Shown here one piece after another: positions 45,787 to 55,791 of a stretch of 64,000 nt of DNA. This DNA is from Apoda limacodes (Eukaryota > Arthropoda > Insecta > Lepidoptera > Limacodidae): positions 54,651,511 through 54,715,510 of the forward strand of contig OX291540.1 in the NCBI GenBank assembly GCA_946406115.1, written 5' to 3'. The notes beneath the pieces were generated by a model. It was not told the DNA's origin. It was given only the letters and a program-made list of their open reading frames with translations, and ran no database searches. Position 1 is the first letter of the stretch. Each line of letters opens with the position of its first letter. Both the position numbers and the translations under genes were made by a program.

Positions 45787-48753
45787 TCACCGTAGCCTAT
45801 GGACGCTTGCAACACCAGGGGTATCACTTGCGCGTTGCCGACCCTTCAGAAATCCAATAACTTCTTTCTTGAAGAACTCCATACTGTAGTCCTTGCAGAA
45901 AACCTTGGCAGGGAGCTCATTCCACAACTTAAGCGTTCGCGGGAGGAAGTTTCTCTGAAACCGCACTGTACGCGACCATTTAGGTTCTAAAGTGTGAGAA
46001 TGAATTCCCTGCCGATGGCGAGCGGTGCGATGGTAGAAAGTAGCCGTGGGCATCATTTCGAACAATTCCTCAGAACACAACCCATTGTACAAGCGGTAGA
46101 ACACACACAGTGAGGCAAAGTCTCTCCTCAGACTTAAGGGCTCGATACCGCAAGTGAGTTTGGAATCGTCGACAATTCTCACAGCCCGTCGTTGAACCGA
46201 GTCAAAAGGGCCAAGCTGGTATCCGGGTGCACCTGCCCAGAGATGGCAGCAGTACTCCATATGGGGCCTAACTTGCGACTTGTAAAGTAACAACCTTTGC
46301 CCCGACGTGAAGTACTGCTTCGCTCTGTTGAGTACACCAAGTTTTTTGGACGCCAGCTTTACCTTATCTTGTAAATGATCTCGGAACTGAACATCGCTGG
46401 AGATGTCGACACCAAGGATCCCAATGCTCTTGGAGATGGAGAGGGGAGTGTTCTGGAATTGTGGGACCACAGTAAATGGAGTTTTCTTAGCGGTGAACGC
46501 GCACACTTGTGTCTTTGTAGGGTTGAATCGGACCAAGTTTACCCGTCCCCAGTCAGAGACCTGGGACAGTGTAGTCTCGATTTGAGACACAAGTTCTCCG
46601 CGGTTTTCCTCCACAACGGAACGAGGGATGTTTGCACGACCCGTGTAAAAAGCGTCTCCAGTACTGTCATCTGCATAGCAATGTATGTTGTTGATGTCCA
46701 ACATGTCATTGATATGCAGTAGAAACAGCGTAGGAGACAGCACAGAGCCTTGCGGGACACCAGCATTAATGTCCATGCTATCAGAGCAACTACCGTCAAC
46801 TACGGTTCGTATGCGTCTGCCGGACAAAAAGCTAGCCACCCATTTGCACAAACCCTCGGGCACTCCGTAAGATGGCAACTTCGATAGAAGACCGCGGTGC
46901 CAGACCCGATCGAACGCCTTCGCTATGTCCAGGCTACATGCCAATGCCTCCCCCTGACTCTCAATGACTAGTGCCCATCGGTGTGTGAGATACACTAGAA
47001 GGTCACCAGTCGAGCGACCGTAGCGAAAGCCATATTGACGGTCACTGACCAGATCGTGTACTTCTAGGTATCTTAGAAGCTGTGTGTTGATCACACGCTC
47101 CATCACCTTAGAGAGGAGAGAGGTAATAGCGATAGGCCTGTAATTCGATGGATCTGATCTATCGCCCTTTTTGGGCACCGGGTGCACATTCGCAGTCTTC
47201 CATGTAGACGGAAATTGCCTAGTGTGGTAGGAAAGCGCGAAGAGGCGCGTGAGTACAGGACATAACTCAGGAGCACGCTGCTTAAGCACCACTGCTGGTA
47301 TACCGTCTGGCCCACTCGACTTATGAACGTCTAGAGAAAGCAACGCCCGCCTGACCTCCCGCTGCGTTATGGAGATTTCCGGCATGGACTTACCGCACCA
47401 CGGTATAGTAGGTGGTACAGCGCCTTCATCGCTCATATTCGAGTTCGAGGCAAAGAGACTGCCCAGTAGATCGGCTTTCTCTTTAGCACTATGGGCCAAG
47501 TCACCATCGGTCTTTCGCAGTGGTGGTAACGACGACTGGCAGAAGTTCCCTTCGGCAGCTTTGGCAAGCGACCAGAAAGCACGACTCCCAGAAGGATAGT
47601 TCGCAAGTCGCCCACCTATTTTGCCGATGAATTGGAATTTTGCTCTGGCAGTTGCTTTCTTACTGAACCTCGAGGCAGCATTTAATTTGCGTTTTAACTC
47701 AGAAATATTCGGATCCTTATTAAAACGAGCCGTGGTCCAAGCCTCATATGCATTTTGCTTAAGAATTTTAGCTTTTCTGCAAGACCTATTAAACCACGGT
47801 CGTTTTTTGACGCCGGCAGCTACTCGCGGGTTAGGAATATAGCATTCCATACCAGCAAGGATTGTCTCAGTGACTGCGGCTGCGCAGACGTCAGGATCTT
47901 CTGAGTTAAAGCAGATCTGCCTCCACGGGTACGATGCGTAAAATTCACGCAATCCATCCCAGTCTGCCGACTTATAGTGCCACACACGACGCCAGTTAGT
48001 TGGCCCAGAAGGATCAGGTTGTGTGCATGACACTTGAGTCCGAACGAGACAGTGGTCCGAGGAGCCAAGAGGCGCATCCACTGAGACGGAGTACCCGTCC
48101 GGACGAGTAGTCAGCAGAAGGTCCAGTAAGGAGCTCGTATGTTCCTCTATATCTGGTATTCTCGTTGGAGAAAGTACCAGCTGAGAGAATCCATAGGTCA
48201 GAGCAAATTCATGAGCAGATATCCCAGCATAGTTATTGGTTCGAGAACTGAGCCACTCGCGATGGTGGGCGTTAAAGTCTCCCAAAATAACTAGTTCTGC
48301 TGTGGGATATTGCTCTAGAACCTTGTCAGTCGTCAAACTCAGGTGCGTGAAGAGTCGAGTTACGTCCGTGTCACCGCTATGAGACCTGTATAGGCACGCA
48401 TAGATACGAGTGTGGCCGCCGTAATCTACGCGCACCCACAATATCGACAGGTCCCTGTCTTCAAGGCTATGAAGGCGGCGACAGCAGATATCCTCCCGGA
48501 CGAACATACATACACCGGCACGACTCATAAAATTGTGTTCGAGTTTGTAGCCGGGATAATGAACGTATGATGTGTCGGCCGGGCAGGATATCTGCGTCTC
48601 CGTTAGAAAAAGAATGGTCGGCTGCGCAGTTTCGAGATGGTGGTGGACTGCGTTAAGATTTGCGTGAATACCCCTGATGTTGCAAAAATCCACATTATAT
48701 GTGGATGGAGTAGCCGCTGTGCAAACTCTTTTCTTTTTCTGTCTTCTGGCCAT
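45787..48753 (-). CDS. CR1-type LINE endonuclease/reverse transcriptase, intact ORF
   Basis: 988 codons from ATG to stop without interruption. The N-terminal apurinic-type endonuclease shows N25 (CNIRG), E52 (FLTETQI), the GDFNAHH motif at 158-164 and the SSDHCLV motif at 231-237. The RT follows with KSSGPDGIPAVVLK, KTANVHPVPKKGDRSDPSNY, QYGFRYGRSTG, CSLDIAKAFDRVWH, GVPQGSVLSPTLFLLHIND and catalytic YADD at 693-696 (46666-46677). A C-terminal region of about 290 residues contains YKSQVRPHMEYCCHLWAG and ends GRQRASDTPGVASVHRLR. Reaction: nicks target DNA and copies its own RNA from the nick. All catalytic residues I can check are present, so this copy may be competent. No ORF1 was seen upstream. 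Confidence 0.95.
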   Translation of the reverse strand: MARRQKKKRVCTAATPSTYNVDFCNIRGIHANLNAVHHHLETAQPTILFLTETQISCPADTSYVHYPGYKLEHNFMSRAGVCMFVREDICCRRLHSLEDRDLSILWVRVDYGGHTRIYACLYRSHSGDTDVTRLFTHLSLTTDKVLEQYPTAELVILGDFNAHHREWLSSRTNNYAGISAHEFALTYGFSQLVLSPTRIPDIEEHTSSLLDLLLTTRPDGYSVSVDAPLGSSDHCLVRTQVSCTQPDPSGPTNWRRVWHYKSADWDGLREFYASYPWRQICFNSEDPDVCAAAVTETILAGMECYIPNPRVAAGVKKRPWFNRSCRKAKILKQNAYEAWTTARFNKDPNISELKRKLNAASRFSKKATARAKFQFIGKIGGRLANYPSGSRAFWSLAKAAEGNFCQSSLPPLRKTDGDLAHSAKEKADLLGSLFASNSNMSDEGAVPPTIPWCGKSMPEISITQREVRRALLSLDVHKSSGPDGIPAVVLKQRAPELCPVLTRLFALSYHTRQFPSTWKTANVHPVPKKGDRSDPSNYRPIAITSLLSKVMERVINTQLLRYLEVHDLVSDRQYGFRYGRSTGDLLVYLTHRWALVIESQGEALACSLDIAKAFDRVWHRGLLSKLPSYGVPEGLCKWVASFLSGRRIRTVVDGSCSDSMDINAGVPQGSVLSPTLFLLHINDMLDINNIHCYADDSTGDAFYTGRANIPRSVVEENRGELVSQIETTLSQVSDWGRVNLVRFNPTKTQVCAFTAKKTPFTVVPQFQNTPLSISKSIGILGVDISSDVQFRDHLQDKVKLASKKLGVLNRAKQYFTSGQRLLLYKSQVRPHMEYCCHLWAGAPGYQLGPFDSVQRRAVRIVDDSKLTCGIEPLSLRRDFASLCVFYRLYNGLCSEELFEMMPTATFYHRTARHRQGIHSHTLEPKWSRTVRFQRNFLPRTLKLWNELPAKVFCKDYSMEFFKKEVIGFLKGRQRASDTPGVASVHRLR

Positions 48754-49397
48754 AATATATATAAAAAAAAAGTTACTAAGACTAAGGATGAGGATTCACT
48801 GCACAGACAGCATAGAGGACAAAGGGTGCGGTTCTAAGACTGCCGAAGCTCGCCACAGATGATACGGTTGCTGGCACGGCGGGCGGAAGGGCCCCTGATC
48901 CCCCTCTGTTGTAGTAGCCGGGTCCACTCCGGTCTCCTTCTCCGGCACGACTACCACTTCAGATACTTTACACAGGCTGGCGAATCAGCCTCCCAGGGCG
49001 GAGATTAAGTGATCCCTGGGTTCGGGATCCCGTTCAACCTGCGGGCGGCCAGCGGTCAGCCGTTTCATCAGGTCTCCCTGACCGCCGAACCAGCACGCCG
49101 CGTCTACGCCGAGTATGACAGCAACAAGCACCGCCGGTCCTCCGCTGTCCGCGCAGCGAATCCTCAAAGAGCTCTGGCAACCTTACTCACCGCCAGGAAC
49201 ACAACACTACTCAATGTTAGTGTTATTATGGCCGCGGTTTTCTGTAAGGTGGAGGTACTTCCCCAGTTCGGGCCGCTCATTCGAGCAAGTACTCGCTATG
49301 CCCTGCTTAGTTGTTCGGGTGGCTTATTCGAGCGAGTACTTGCAGTGCCCTACCTCTCTTATTTGAGCGAGTACTTGCAGTGCCCTAACTCTCTTAT
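48754..49397 (-). promoter_or_regulatory. 5' leader of the CR1-type LINE with repeated motif
   Basis: The distal end holds repeats of GAGCRAGTACTYGC at about 49283, 49331 and 49364, the last two with a nearly identical GCGAGTACTTGCAGTGCCCT context. Copies at 3930-4020 and 29700-29740 have fewer. The motif is partly palindromic (CGAGTACTTG), so it may bind a dimeric factor. An internal promoter is expected in a LINE leader, but nothing here proves it. Confidence 0.5.
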
Positions 49398-49439
49398 ATA
49401 TTGTCACATACAGTGATTGTAACAGCAAGAAAATATTTT

Positions 49440-50535
49440 TTATGTTTAAAATAGTAAAATGGGGTGAAACGCGTCGTTATTTGGCAAAATATCTTTTTCC
49501 CGACGTTTCGGCTGGGGAACACCAGCCTTGGTCACGGGTAGACTGGCGGTGCGCGGTTTCGTCGGCTTCGAGTGGAGGCGTCCTGTTGAACTACCCTCAC
49601 TTCGCCCTTATACTTGTCATAAGTGTGTAGTGAACACAACACTAACGGTGTCCTCGGGTGCGTTCGTTGGTGAAACTCGAGAGCTGTATTTTCCTATGAC
49701 TGGATTCCATGCAGGCGACAGTTTGTATCCATCCTTACGATTGTAGTTTTTATGCTTTTTTATTTCAATCGCTTCGCGTACTAATCTACGGTAATATTGG
49801 CGATCGGTGGACAAAACCTTAGGCTAGTGGAGCTCAATCCAGTGGTTGGAATTTAAGTTAATCAGATGTTCTGCTATAGCTGATTTAGTCGTCTGGCAAT
49901 TCTTTACAGCAGCAATATGTTCTTTGACCCTGTCCGCAATTGTGCGTTTGGTCTGGCCAATGTAAGAACTGCCACAGCTGCAGTCAATTTTGTAGACACC
50001 TGGTGTTTGGTACGGGATTACGTCCTTTGACGTGCGCACCTGCTGTTCAATTTTGGAGAACGGAACATATACAGTCTTAATTGAGAATTTATTTAAAAGT
50101 GATACAATTTTATCCGTTATTTCTTTGATATGGGGCATGAACGCTGGCTGTCTGCTAACCTCTGGAGTCTTCGTATGTGTGTTACGGCAAACTGAACTTC
50201 TTCTACTCATTTTGTACCCGTTCCTCTTAAGTGCGTCTTGAATGTGTGCCAGCTCAGTATCTAAATGTTCAGGGTCACGAAGGTCATAAGCTCGGTTAGT
50301 CAGAGACGTCACAACTGAGTGTAGTTGACGCGGGTGATGATGCGAGGAGGTGTGTGTGTGTGTGTGTGGGCTTCCGATATACAGTATGCCCCAGAGAGCC
50401 ATCTTCCCTTACATTCAATTTAACATCTAAGAATGCCAGTGAACGTTCACTTTCCATTTCATATGTAAAACGCATTTTGTTATGAATGTTGTTAAGGTGA
50501 TCTAGGTACTGTTCTACTTCCTGTTTTGTTTAATC
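49440..50535 (-). mobile_element. Penelope-like element fragment, RT end and GIY-YIG endonuclease
   Basis: On the minus strand 50535-50403 encodes the end of the RT region ([29 protein letters not shown]). After a frame break the 192-codon frame 49824-50402 encodes the linker and a GIY-YIG nuclease: TPGVYKIDCSCGSSYIGQTK, then R and EH residues in DRVKEHIAAVKN, and AIAEHLIN. A PLE carries an RT followed by this nuclease. The GVYxI..YIG spacing and the Cys pair before YIG fit. The sequence to 49440 is 3' flank, with CCCGACGTTTCGGCTGGGGA at 49499, a text typical of PLE ends. I looked for a hammerhead CTGATGA core and did not see one. The polymerase core is missing. Confidence 0.88.
50349..50368. 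repeat. (GT)n microsatellite
   Basis: About ten GT units. They lie in the linker of the PLE frame, where the minus strand encodes alternating Thr-His. Confidence 0.9.
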
Positions 50536-50695
50536 CCGTTTTACTATTTTAAATTCGAAATGGAACGCGTAAATTTAAAAACTTATATTTTTTATGTGTT
50601 ATAGAGCAGCACCATGTCGTATTGCCCTATGCATATAGGTACAATATGTAAGTAGGTACCTATAAATGAAAGTTTTTTTTTACAACTAAAAGTCG
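50536..50695. other. short AT-rich spacer
   Basis: Lies between the Penelope and CR1 fragments. Nothing recognised. Confidence 0.4.
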
Positions 50696-51410
50696 TAGTA
50701 GTAGAAAGTAGCCGTGGGCATCTTTCGAACAATTCCTCAGAACACATCCCACTGTACAAGCGGTAGAACACATACAGGGAGGCAAAGTCTCCTCAGACTT
50801 AAGGGCTCGATACGACAAGTGAGTTTGGGATTGTCGAAAATTCTCACAGCCCGTCGTTGAATCCGAGGCCAAGAATTGGGGCCAAGCTGGTATCGGGGTG
50901 CACCCACCCAGAGATGGCAGCAGTACTCGCTATGTTAAATTCATCAGTGAAACCAGCAGACCGTAAGGGTTCTTTAGACGATAGATTTACCTTGTCTTGC
51001 AAATGATCTCGGAACTGAACATCGCTGGACATGCCAACACCAAGGATCCTAATGCTCTTGAAGATCCTGAGGGAAGTGTTCTGGAATTGGGGGCCCACAG
51101 TAAATGGGGTTTTCTTAGCGGTGATCGCGCAGACTTGTGTCTTTGTAGAGTTGAATCTGACCAAGTTCTCGCGTCTCCAGTCAGAGACCTCGACAGTGTG
51201 GTCTCGATTTGAGACACAAAGTCTTCGCGGTTTACCTCCACAACGGAACAAGGAATGTTTGCACGACCCGTGTAATAAGCGTCTCGAGTACTGTCATCTG
51301 CATAGCAATGTATGTTGTTGATGTCCAACATGTCATTGATATGCAGTAGAAACGGCGGAGGAGACAGCACAGAGCCTTGTTGAACATTAATGTCCATGCT
51401 GTCAGAAAAG
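50696..51410 (-). mobile_element. decayed CR1/Zenon LINE fragment (late RT and C-terminal part)
   Basis: Minus-strand homologue of about 46.03-46.78 kb. It keeps QQGSVLSPPPFLLHINDMLD and CYADDST (51287-51304), then NPTKTQ-like and KKTPFTV phrases. It has several frameshifts and an internal deletion of about 100 bp near 50935-50970. Both ends are truncated. It lies 160 bp from the Penelope fragment and 1.3 kb from the intact CR1. Confidence 0.88.
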
Positions 51411-51889
51411 TTTGTTGCACTGTATAGCGACTGAATACCGACACTCTATTCTAGTTTATTAATATTTTAGTAGATGGCACGCAAACACATAAACAATTTA
51501 TAATTAAAATTGAAATTATTTTTCAAAGTAGTTAAAAGGCCATAAATCTTAATGATTATAAGTGTAAAATAACAAATTTAAATAGCTTTATATTACAGGA
51601 TAATTTTTTTACATGCTCCAGTTCCATTTTATTTTTTGAAAATGTAATTTACGTAAAAAATTCAACGTTGTCATACGTAAAACGGCGGTAGGTCCGTCTA
51701 GGAAGGCGCCTACCCGCGGACTAGCTTCAGGACAAAAATGTACGCTGAGAGCAAACTGATATTCCTGAAATTAAACGGCGAAAGCGCGACATCAAAAAAA
51801 AATCGTATAATAATAATATAAGGACTTATTTAAAAATTAAAGAAATAGCCATCGATTGTTAGATGTTTTACAATTTGTGTGAATTATTT
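51411..51889. other. intergenic spacer
   Basis: AT-rich on the left, with a GC-richer patch at 51680-51790 (CGGCGGTAGGTCCGTC). No gene recognised. Confidence 0.4.
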
Positions 51890-52190
51890 GTAGATATATA
51901 TCGATGTTTCAGTTCAGACTGACAAAATATTCTATACACATAAAATGCTTTGTCCTGAATGACTGACTGACGGATCAACGTACAGCCTAAACCGCTGATC
52001 GTAGAGACCTGAAACTTGGAAGGTGTGTTCTTCGCGCGAGTATCCGAAAAGAAAGGATTTTCCGAAAGAGTCAAAGTGCGAGTCGGACTAGCGCAATAAG
52101 AGTATAGCGATTGTAATGAAATTTTGGTAATTTGTTATGCACAAGCCGGGGAACAATAAAAAAAGAAGCAACGTTCTCCGGGTTAGATAG
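51890..52190 (+). mobile_element. Helitron remnant
   Basis: The texts GACTGACTGACGGATCAACG, AGTGCGAGTCGGACTAGCGC, GATTGTAATGAAATTTTGGT and a degraded end AACGTTCTCCGGGTTAGATAG share the layout of the Helitron 3' segment at 22380-22640. The terminal CTAG has mutated to ATAG. Confidence 0.6.
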
Positions 52191-53124
52191 TAAGTTATAT
52201 ATTTCTTGCGTTTTGATGTTTTTTTTTTTTCTATCGAGAAAAGTATTTTTAATCGTGTTTTTGCAAAAACAGTCATATTTAAAATTTCATGCTGAATCAT
52301 TCATTTTTTTTCATTGCTTTTTTTGGAGCCATTTCTTCGTAAACGGAGACTATTACGGCATATGCAGCCTTAAGTGCCGCCCGAATGACCCATTTTGCGA
52401 GCACGTACCGAGTAACCCTTCGTCTTTTTCCAAATAGATGGGACGAAAAACACATTTTATGAACCGTAAGTAAGTGTACGAAATTTGTTATTTGCAACAC
52501 TCGTGCTATATACCATCACTTTAAGGTTAAAATAACTATTAGGACTATATTTTACTAAAGTTGTAAAGTACTTTAAATATTTATTTGCCAAAACATTAAA
52601 AATAATGTGACAAGAGACCAAAAAGGGTTTTTGTTTTTTAAAAAAATACATTTAATATGTTTTCACGTTTGTCAGGGTCAAATAAAATATTCTGTAAAAT
52701 GCGATCATTAAATTTCAGTCGGATCTACGGAGCCGATCCTAAGAAACATTGCCAAAAGCGTGTAATTTAGGTAGTGTGGCCTTTTCATTGAAAATAAATA
52801 TCGTAACAACACACATAATTATAACAAATCGACGGTTGAAATGTCATAACTTAAATAATAATTTATATAAATAAGACCCATTGTTGTACATTTACAAACA
52901 TAATCTTATCACAATTTTAGAAATTTTATTTGAAATCACATTAACGACAGATTTTAATCTGAAATCTCAGTTTATTTTATGATAAACTTTAACTTTCACT
53001 CTACTGTAATACGAAGATTACACTTCACCTCTACGTCAATTATTTCTCACATACACACACATACTCACACACACTAACACATACATTACGGTTATGAGTT
53101 AGTAATGTTCAGTAAAATATGCAC
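52191..53124. other. spacer downstream of the minus-strand small gene
   Basis: AT-rich. A CA-rich tract occurs at 53049-53092. An 85-codon tail at 52300-52437 on the plus strand has a Cys cluster, but no supporting context was found. Confidence 0.4.
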
Positions 53125-53130
53125 TTTATT
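53125..53130 (-). terminator. polyadenylation signal AATAAA for the minus-strand small gene
   Basis: Reads AATAAA on the minus strand, 59 nt after the TGA of the proposed last exon. Confidence 0.5.
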
Positions 53131-53188
53131 GCGTTGAAGTAAGATTGGTTTGACAGAATCACTGCTGTGGGTCGCCATGTAGCGGAGG

Positions 53189-53222
53189 TCACTGGCTGTT
53201 GGCAAGTTCGTCCATTCTACAT
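53189..53222 (-). CDS. small minus-strand gene, proposed last coding exon
   Basis: After the acceptor CTAATTTCAG the first A completes the Arg codon left open by the exon at 54682. Then CRMDELANSQ and TGA at 53189-53191 follow. A second frame across the same exon is open for 43 codons, but it does not fit the phase of the upstream exon. An AATAAA 59 nt downstream supports a terminal exon. Whether this is the only 3' end of the gene cannot be told from sequence alone. Confidence 0.5.
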
Positions 53223-53496
53223 CTGAAATTAGTGTTTCAATTACTTTATTGATTTTAAACTAAATACAAGGTTAAAAAATATAAACTAATAGTAACTACT
53301 TTTACATTGTAAAAAATAATATTATATTTGTCATGGTGCAATTTTTTTTTTAAATACGATATAATTAAGCTATAAAAATAAAATATGGAAAGTTATGAAA
53401 AAAGATTTTGACTATGAATATATCATGCTCAAACAATTTCTAAATGCTGAGAAACACATAATAATAAAAAGAGATCATTATGAATCCTTGGACGTT

Positions 53497-54764
53497 ACTG
53501 GTTATGTATCTTGGTAATGTACGAAGACTAAGGGGAAGATCAGCTCAGCTCCTTCACGAGACGACAACAGGTAGGAGTTTAGAATACAAGAACATAGCAT
53601 ATAAAGTGTCTCACCTGACTGCCATATCCGCGACCTCGAGGCTAGGGCAGTCGAGCTCCTTTACGAGATACAGAACCGCGGACAACAGATTAGAGTTCAG
53701 AATACAACGAACAAAGCATATGGAGTGGCTTACCTGATTGCTATCTTTGCGACCTCGAGGCTAGGGTAGTCGAGCTCCTTTACGAGACACAGCACCGCGG
53801 ACAACAGGTTGGAGTTCAGAATACAACGAACAAAGCAAATGAAGTGTCTCACCTGACTGCCATCTTCGCGACCTCGAGGCTAGGGTAGTCGAGCTCCTTT
53901 ACGAGAAACAGCACCGCGAACAACAGGTTGGAGTTCAGAATACAACAAACAAAGCATATTAAGTGGCTCACCTGACTGCCATCTCCGCGACCTTGAGGCT
54001 AGGGTAGTCGAGCTCCTTTACGAGACACAGCACCGCGGACAACAGGTTGGGGTTCAGAATACAACAAGAAAGCATATGAAGTGTCTCACCTGACTGCTAT
54101 CTTTGCCACTTCGAGGCTAGGGTAGTCGAGCTCCTTTACGAAACACAGCACCGCGGACAACAGGTGGGAGTTCAGAATACAACGAACAAAGCAAATGAAG
54201 TGTCTCACCTGACTGCCATCTTCGCGACTCGAGGCTAGGGTAGTCGAGCTCCTTTACGAGACACAGCACCGCGGACAACAGGTTGGAGTTCAGAATACAA
54301 CGAACAAAGCATATGAAGTATCTCACCTGACTGCCATCTTCGCGACTCGAGGCTAGGGTAGTCGAGCTCCTTTACGAGACACAGCACCGCGGACAACAGG
54401 TTGGAGTTCAGAATACAACGAACAAAGCATATTAAGTGGCTCACCTGACTGCCATCTCCGCGACCTCGAGGCTAGGGTAGTCGAGCTCCTTTACGAGACA
54501 CAGCACCGCGGACAACAGGTTGGAGTTCAGAATACAACGAACAAAGCATATGAAGTATCTCACCTGACTGCCATCTTCGCGACTCGAGGCTAGGGTAGTC
54601 GAGCTCCTTTACGAGACACAGCACCGCGGACAACAGGTTGGAGTTCAGAATACAACGAACAAAGCATATTAAGTGGCTCACCTGACTGCCATCTCCGCGA
54701 CCTCGAGGCTAGGGTAGTCGAGCTCCTTTACGAGACACAGCACCGCGGACAGCAGGTTGGAGTT
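53497..54764 (-). repeat. tandem array of ten exon-plus-donor units (118-119 bp)
   Basis: Ten units end in a splice donor at 53615, 53734, 53853, 53972, 54090, 54209, 54327, 54445, 54564 and 54682 (exon-end coordinates, minus strand). Spacing is 118 or 119 bp. A further decayed unit begins near 53497. Each unit is an 83-nt exon-like block plus 35-36 bp of intron. Only the 54682-54764 unit is preceded by an AG acceptor (TTTTTAG). In the other nine the same place reads ATTCTG. The 118-bp units have lost one base in GACCTCGAG, shifting the frame. The last four units alternate two types, giving a 237-bp higher-order period. Confidence 0.93.
54682..54764 (-). CDS. small minus-strand gene, middle coding exon
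   Basis: An 83-nt exon with acceptor TGTTTTTAG and donor GTCAG|GTGAGC. In phase 0 it encodes NSNLLSAVLCLVKELDYPSL followed by EVAEMAV and two bases of an Arg codon, an amphipathic helical segment with strong coding character. It is the founder of the tandem array that continues to its left. Upstream it joins in frame to 55750-55791 and downstream to 53222. Reading through the donor gives an immediate TGA, so use of any later donor would end the protein here. I do not recognise the protein family. Confidence 0.65.
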
Positions 54765-54844
54765 CTAAAAACAAGTACATGTAGAATGAGCTCCCTGCCA
54801 AGATTTTCCCCTATTGGGTCCTTCAAGAAATAAGTCATTAGATT

Positions 54845-54905
54845 TGCAAAGGGTCGGCAATGTGTGAGTGACGCCCCTGGAGTTGCAGTGACCACTTAAC
54901 ATTAC
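54845..54905 (+). mobile_element. CR1/Zenon 3'-end fragment
   Basis: GCAAAGGGTCGGCAATGTGTG and GACGCCCCTGGAGTTGCA match the last codons of the CR1 ORF. The tail is degraded. It lies in the first intron of the small minus-strand gene. Confidence 0.7.
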
Positions 54906-55295
54906 TGGTGTCTACGTAGAGTCTCTTTAGAGGAAAAATGAGCTCGACCGTATATTGAGAAATGTATTCGACCAGATATTAGAGTTCATCGGTGTCTACA
55001 TGAAGTGTCTTTAGAGGGAAAACTTGTTTATATTGTATTCGAGCAGATATAAGAGTTCATTGGTGTCTACATAGAGTGTCTTAAGAGGGTAAGGTGCTCA
55101 TATTGTATTCAAGCAGATATTACAGGTCACAGGTGCCGAAATACAGTGTTTTAAAGGGGAAAACTTGCTTAAATTGTATATGAGTAGATATTACAGTACA
55201 CTAGTGTCTACGTTCAGCGTCATTAGAGAAAAAAACTTGCTCATTTTGTTAAAGTAGATGTTGGAGTACACTGGTGTCCACTGGTTTTTTTATTT
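54906..55295 (+). repeat. degenerate tandem repeat, about 80-bp period, about five units
   Basis: Repeating GGTGTCTACxTxxAGTGTCTTxAGAGG..AAACTTG..GAGxAGATATTA..GTxCAx text. Units have drifted strongly, unlike the exon array next to it. It lies in the first intron of the small gene. Confidence 0.75.
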
Positions 55296-55749
55296 ATTTC
55301 ATGCACACAATTGTAGGACACTTACAACATATACAATACAAAAGTAACAATGTAAATAGGTCAAGTTTATCTCTAGTTAAGATCTCTTACACTTGACCCA
55401 AGAAAGTGAGAGCTGTACAAAGTGACCGGGATTTCTTCAAGTAGTCTTTTGTTGAATAGCTAATACTAATTTACTCTAATATTCAAGGACATAGAGGTAG
55501 TAATATTTCGATTTGTAAGTGTAAAAAGTATTCTTTTCATGTTCCACCTACCTATATAATCTTTTAAACTTAAAAATTATCTAGGACTTCTAAAAGGCGA
55601 CCGCCTCCCCACATATCTGAATTCATGCTTTGTCGCATGTGCAAGATTTTAAATCGGACGTTCATCTGGTCATCTTACTCATTACGAGCTACCTTTACTA
55701 TTTGTTGGGTTGCTTAATCTATCTTTAACACTATAACTACGTGACTCAC
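55296..55749. other. rest of the first intron of the small minus-strand gene
   Basis: Nothing recognised. It ends at the donor GTGAGTCACG (minus strand). Confidence 0.4.
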
Positions 55750-55791
55750 CCTGGCGACGGGCCGACGCGTGAACCCTCGCCGCTCGCCCAT
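55750..55791 (-). CDS. small minus-strand gene, proposed first coding exon
   Basis: ATG at 55789-55791 (context GCCGTAATGG) starts MGERRGFTRRPVAR, ending in AGG|GTGAGT, a strong donor in phase 0. It joins to NSNLLSAVLC at 54764. The three exons give 159 nt, that is 52 residues and a stop. The protein would be basic at the N-terminus and helical in the middle. The GC-rich leader upstream fits a promoter-proximal exon. Other exons could exist that I do not see, and the start codon is a proposal. Confidence 0.45.

Larger units (their letters stand above)
45731..49397 (-). mobile_element. full-length CR1/Zenon-type LINE, about 3.7 kb
   Basis: The element runs on the minus strand from the 5' end near 49397 to the A-rich tail at 45710-45740. 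It comprises a leader of about 640 bp (48754-49397) without a long ORF, one 988-codon ORF, a short 3' untranslated region with the CCACCTTAGTGGTATAAAAT tail, and an A-rich end. Fragments of the same family are at 1796, 5862, 16825, 25960, 36205, 50696 and 54845, so it is a major repeat of this genome. I found no convincing target-site duplication, which is common for CR1-type elements. The name Zenon is from memory of lepidopteran families; CR1-like is the safer label. Confidence 0.9.

Noticed and set aside
46375..46722. 115-codon plus-strand frame in the intact CR1 region
   Set aside because: It is the antisense shadow of the 988-codon minus-strand ORF; no independent features.
45690..49420. 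Target-site duplication of the intact CR1 element
   Set aside because: TAACTCTT on the left and TAACTCTC on the right are similar, but the right copy belongs to the element's own 5' repeats.
49440..49620. Hammerhead ribozyme at the Penelope end
   Set aside because: GAAAC words occur, but I could not find the CTGATGA core or pairing stems on either strand.
54117..54681. Three 69-codon minus-strand frames of nearly identical sequence
   Set aside because: They arise because some 118-bp units run into the next unit without a stop. They cross the splice donors, so they are not taken as genes.
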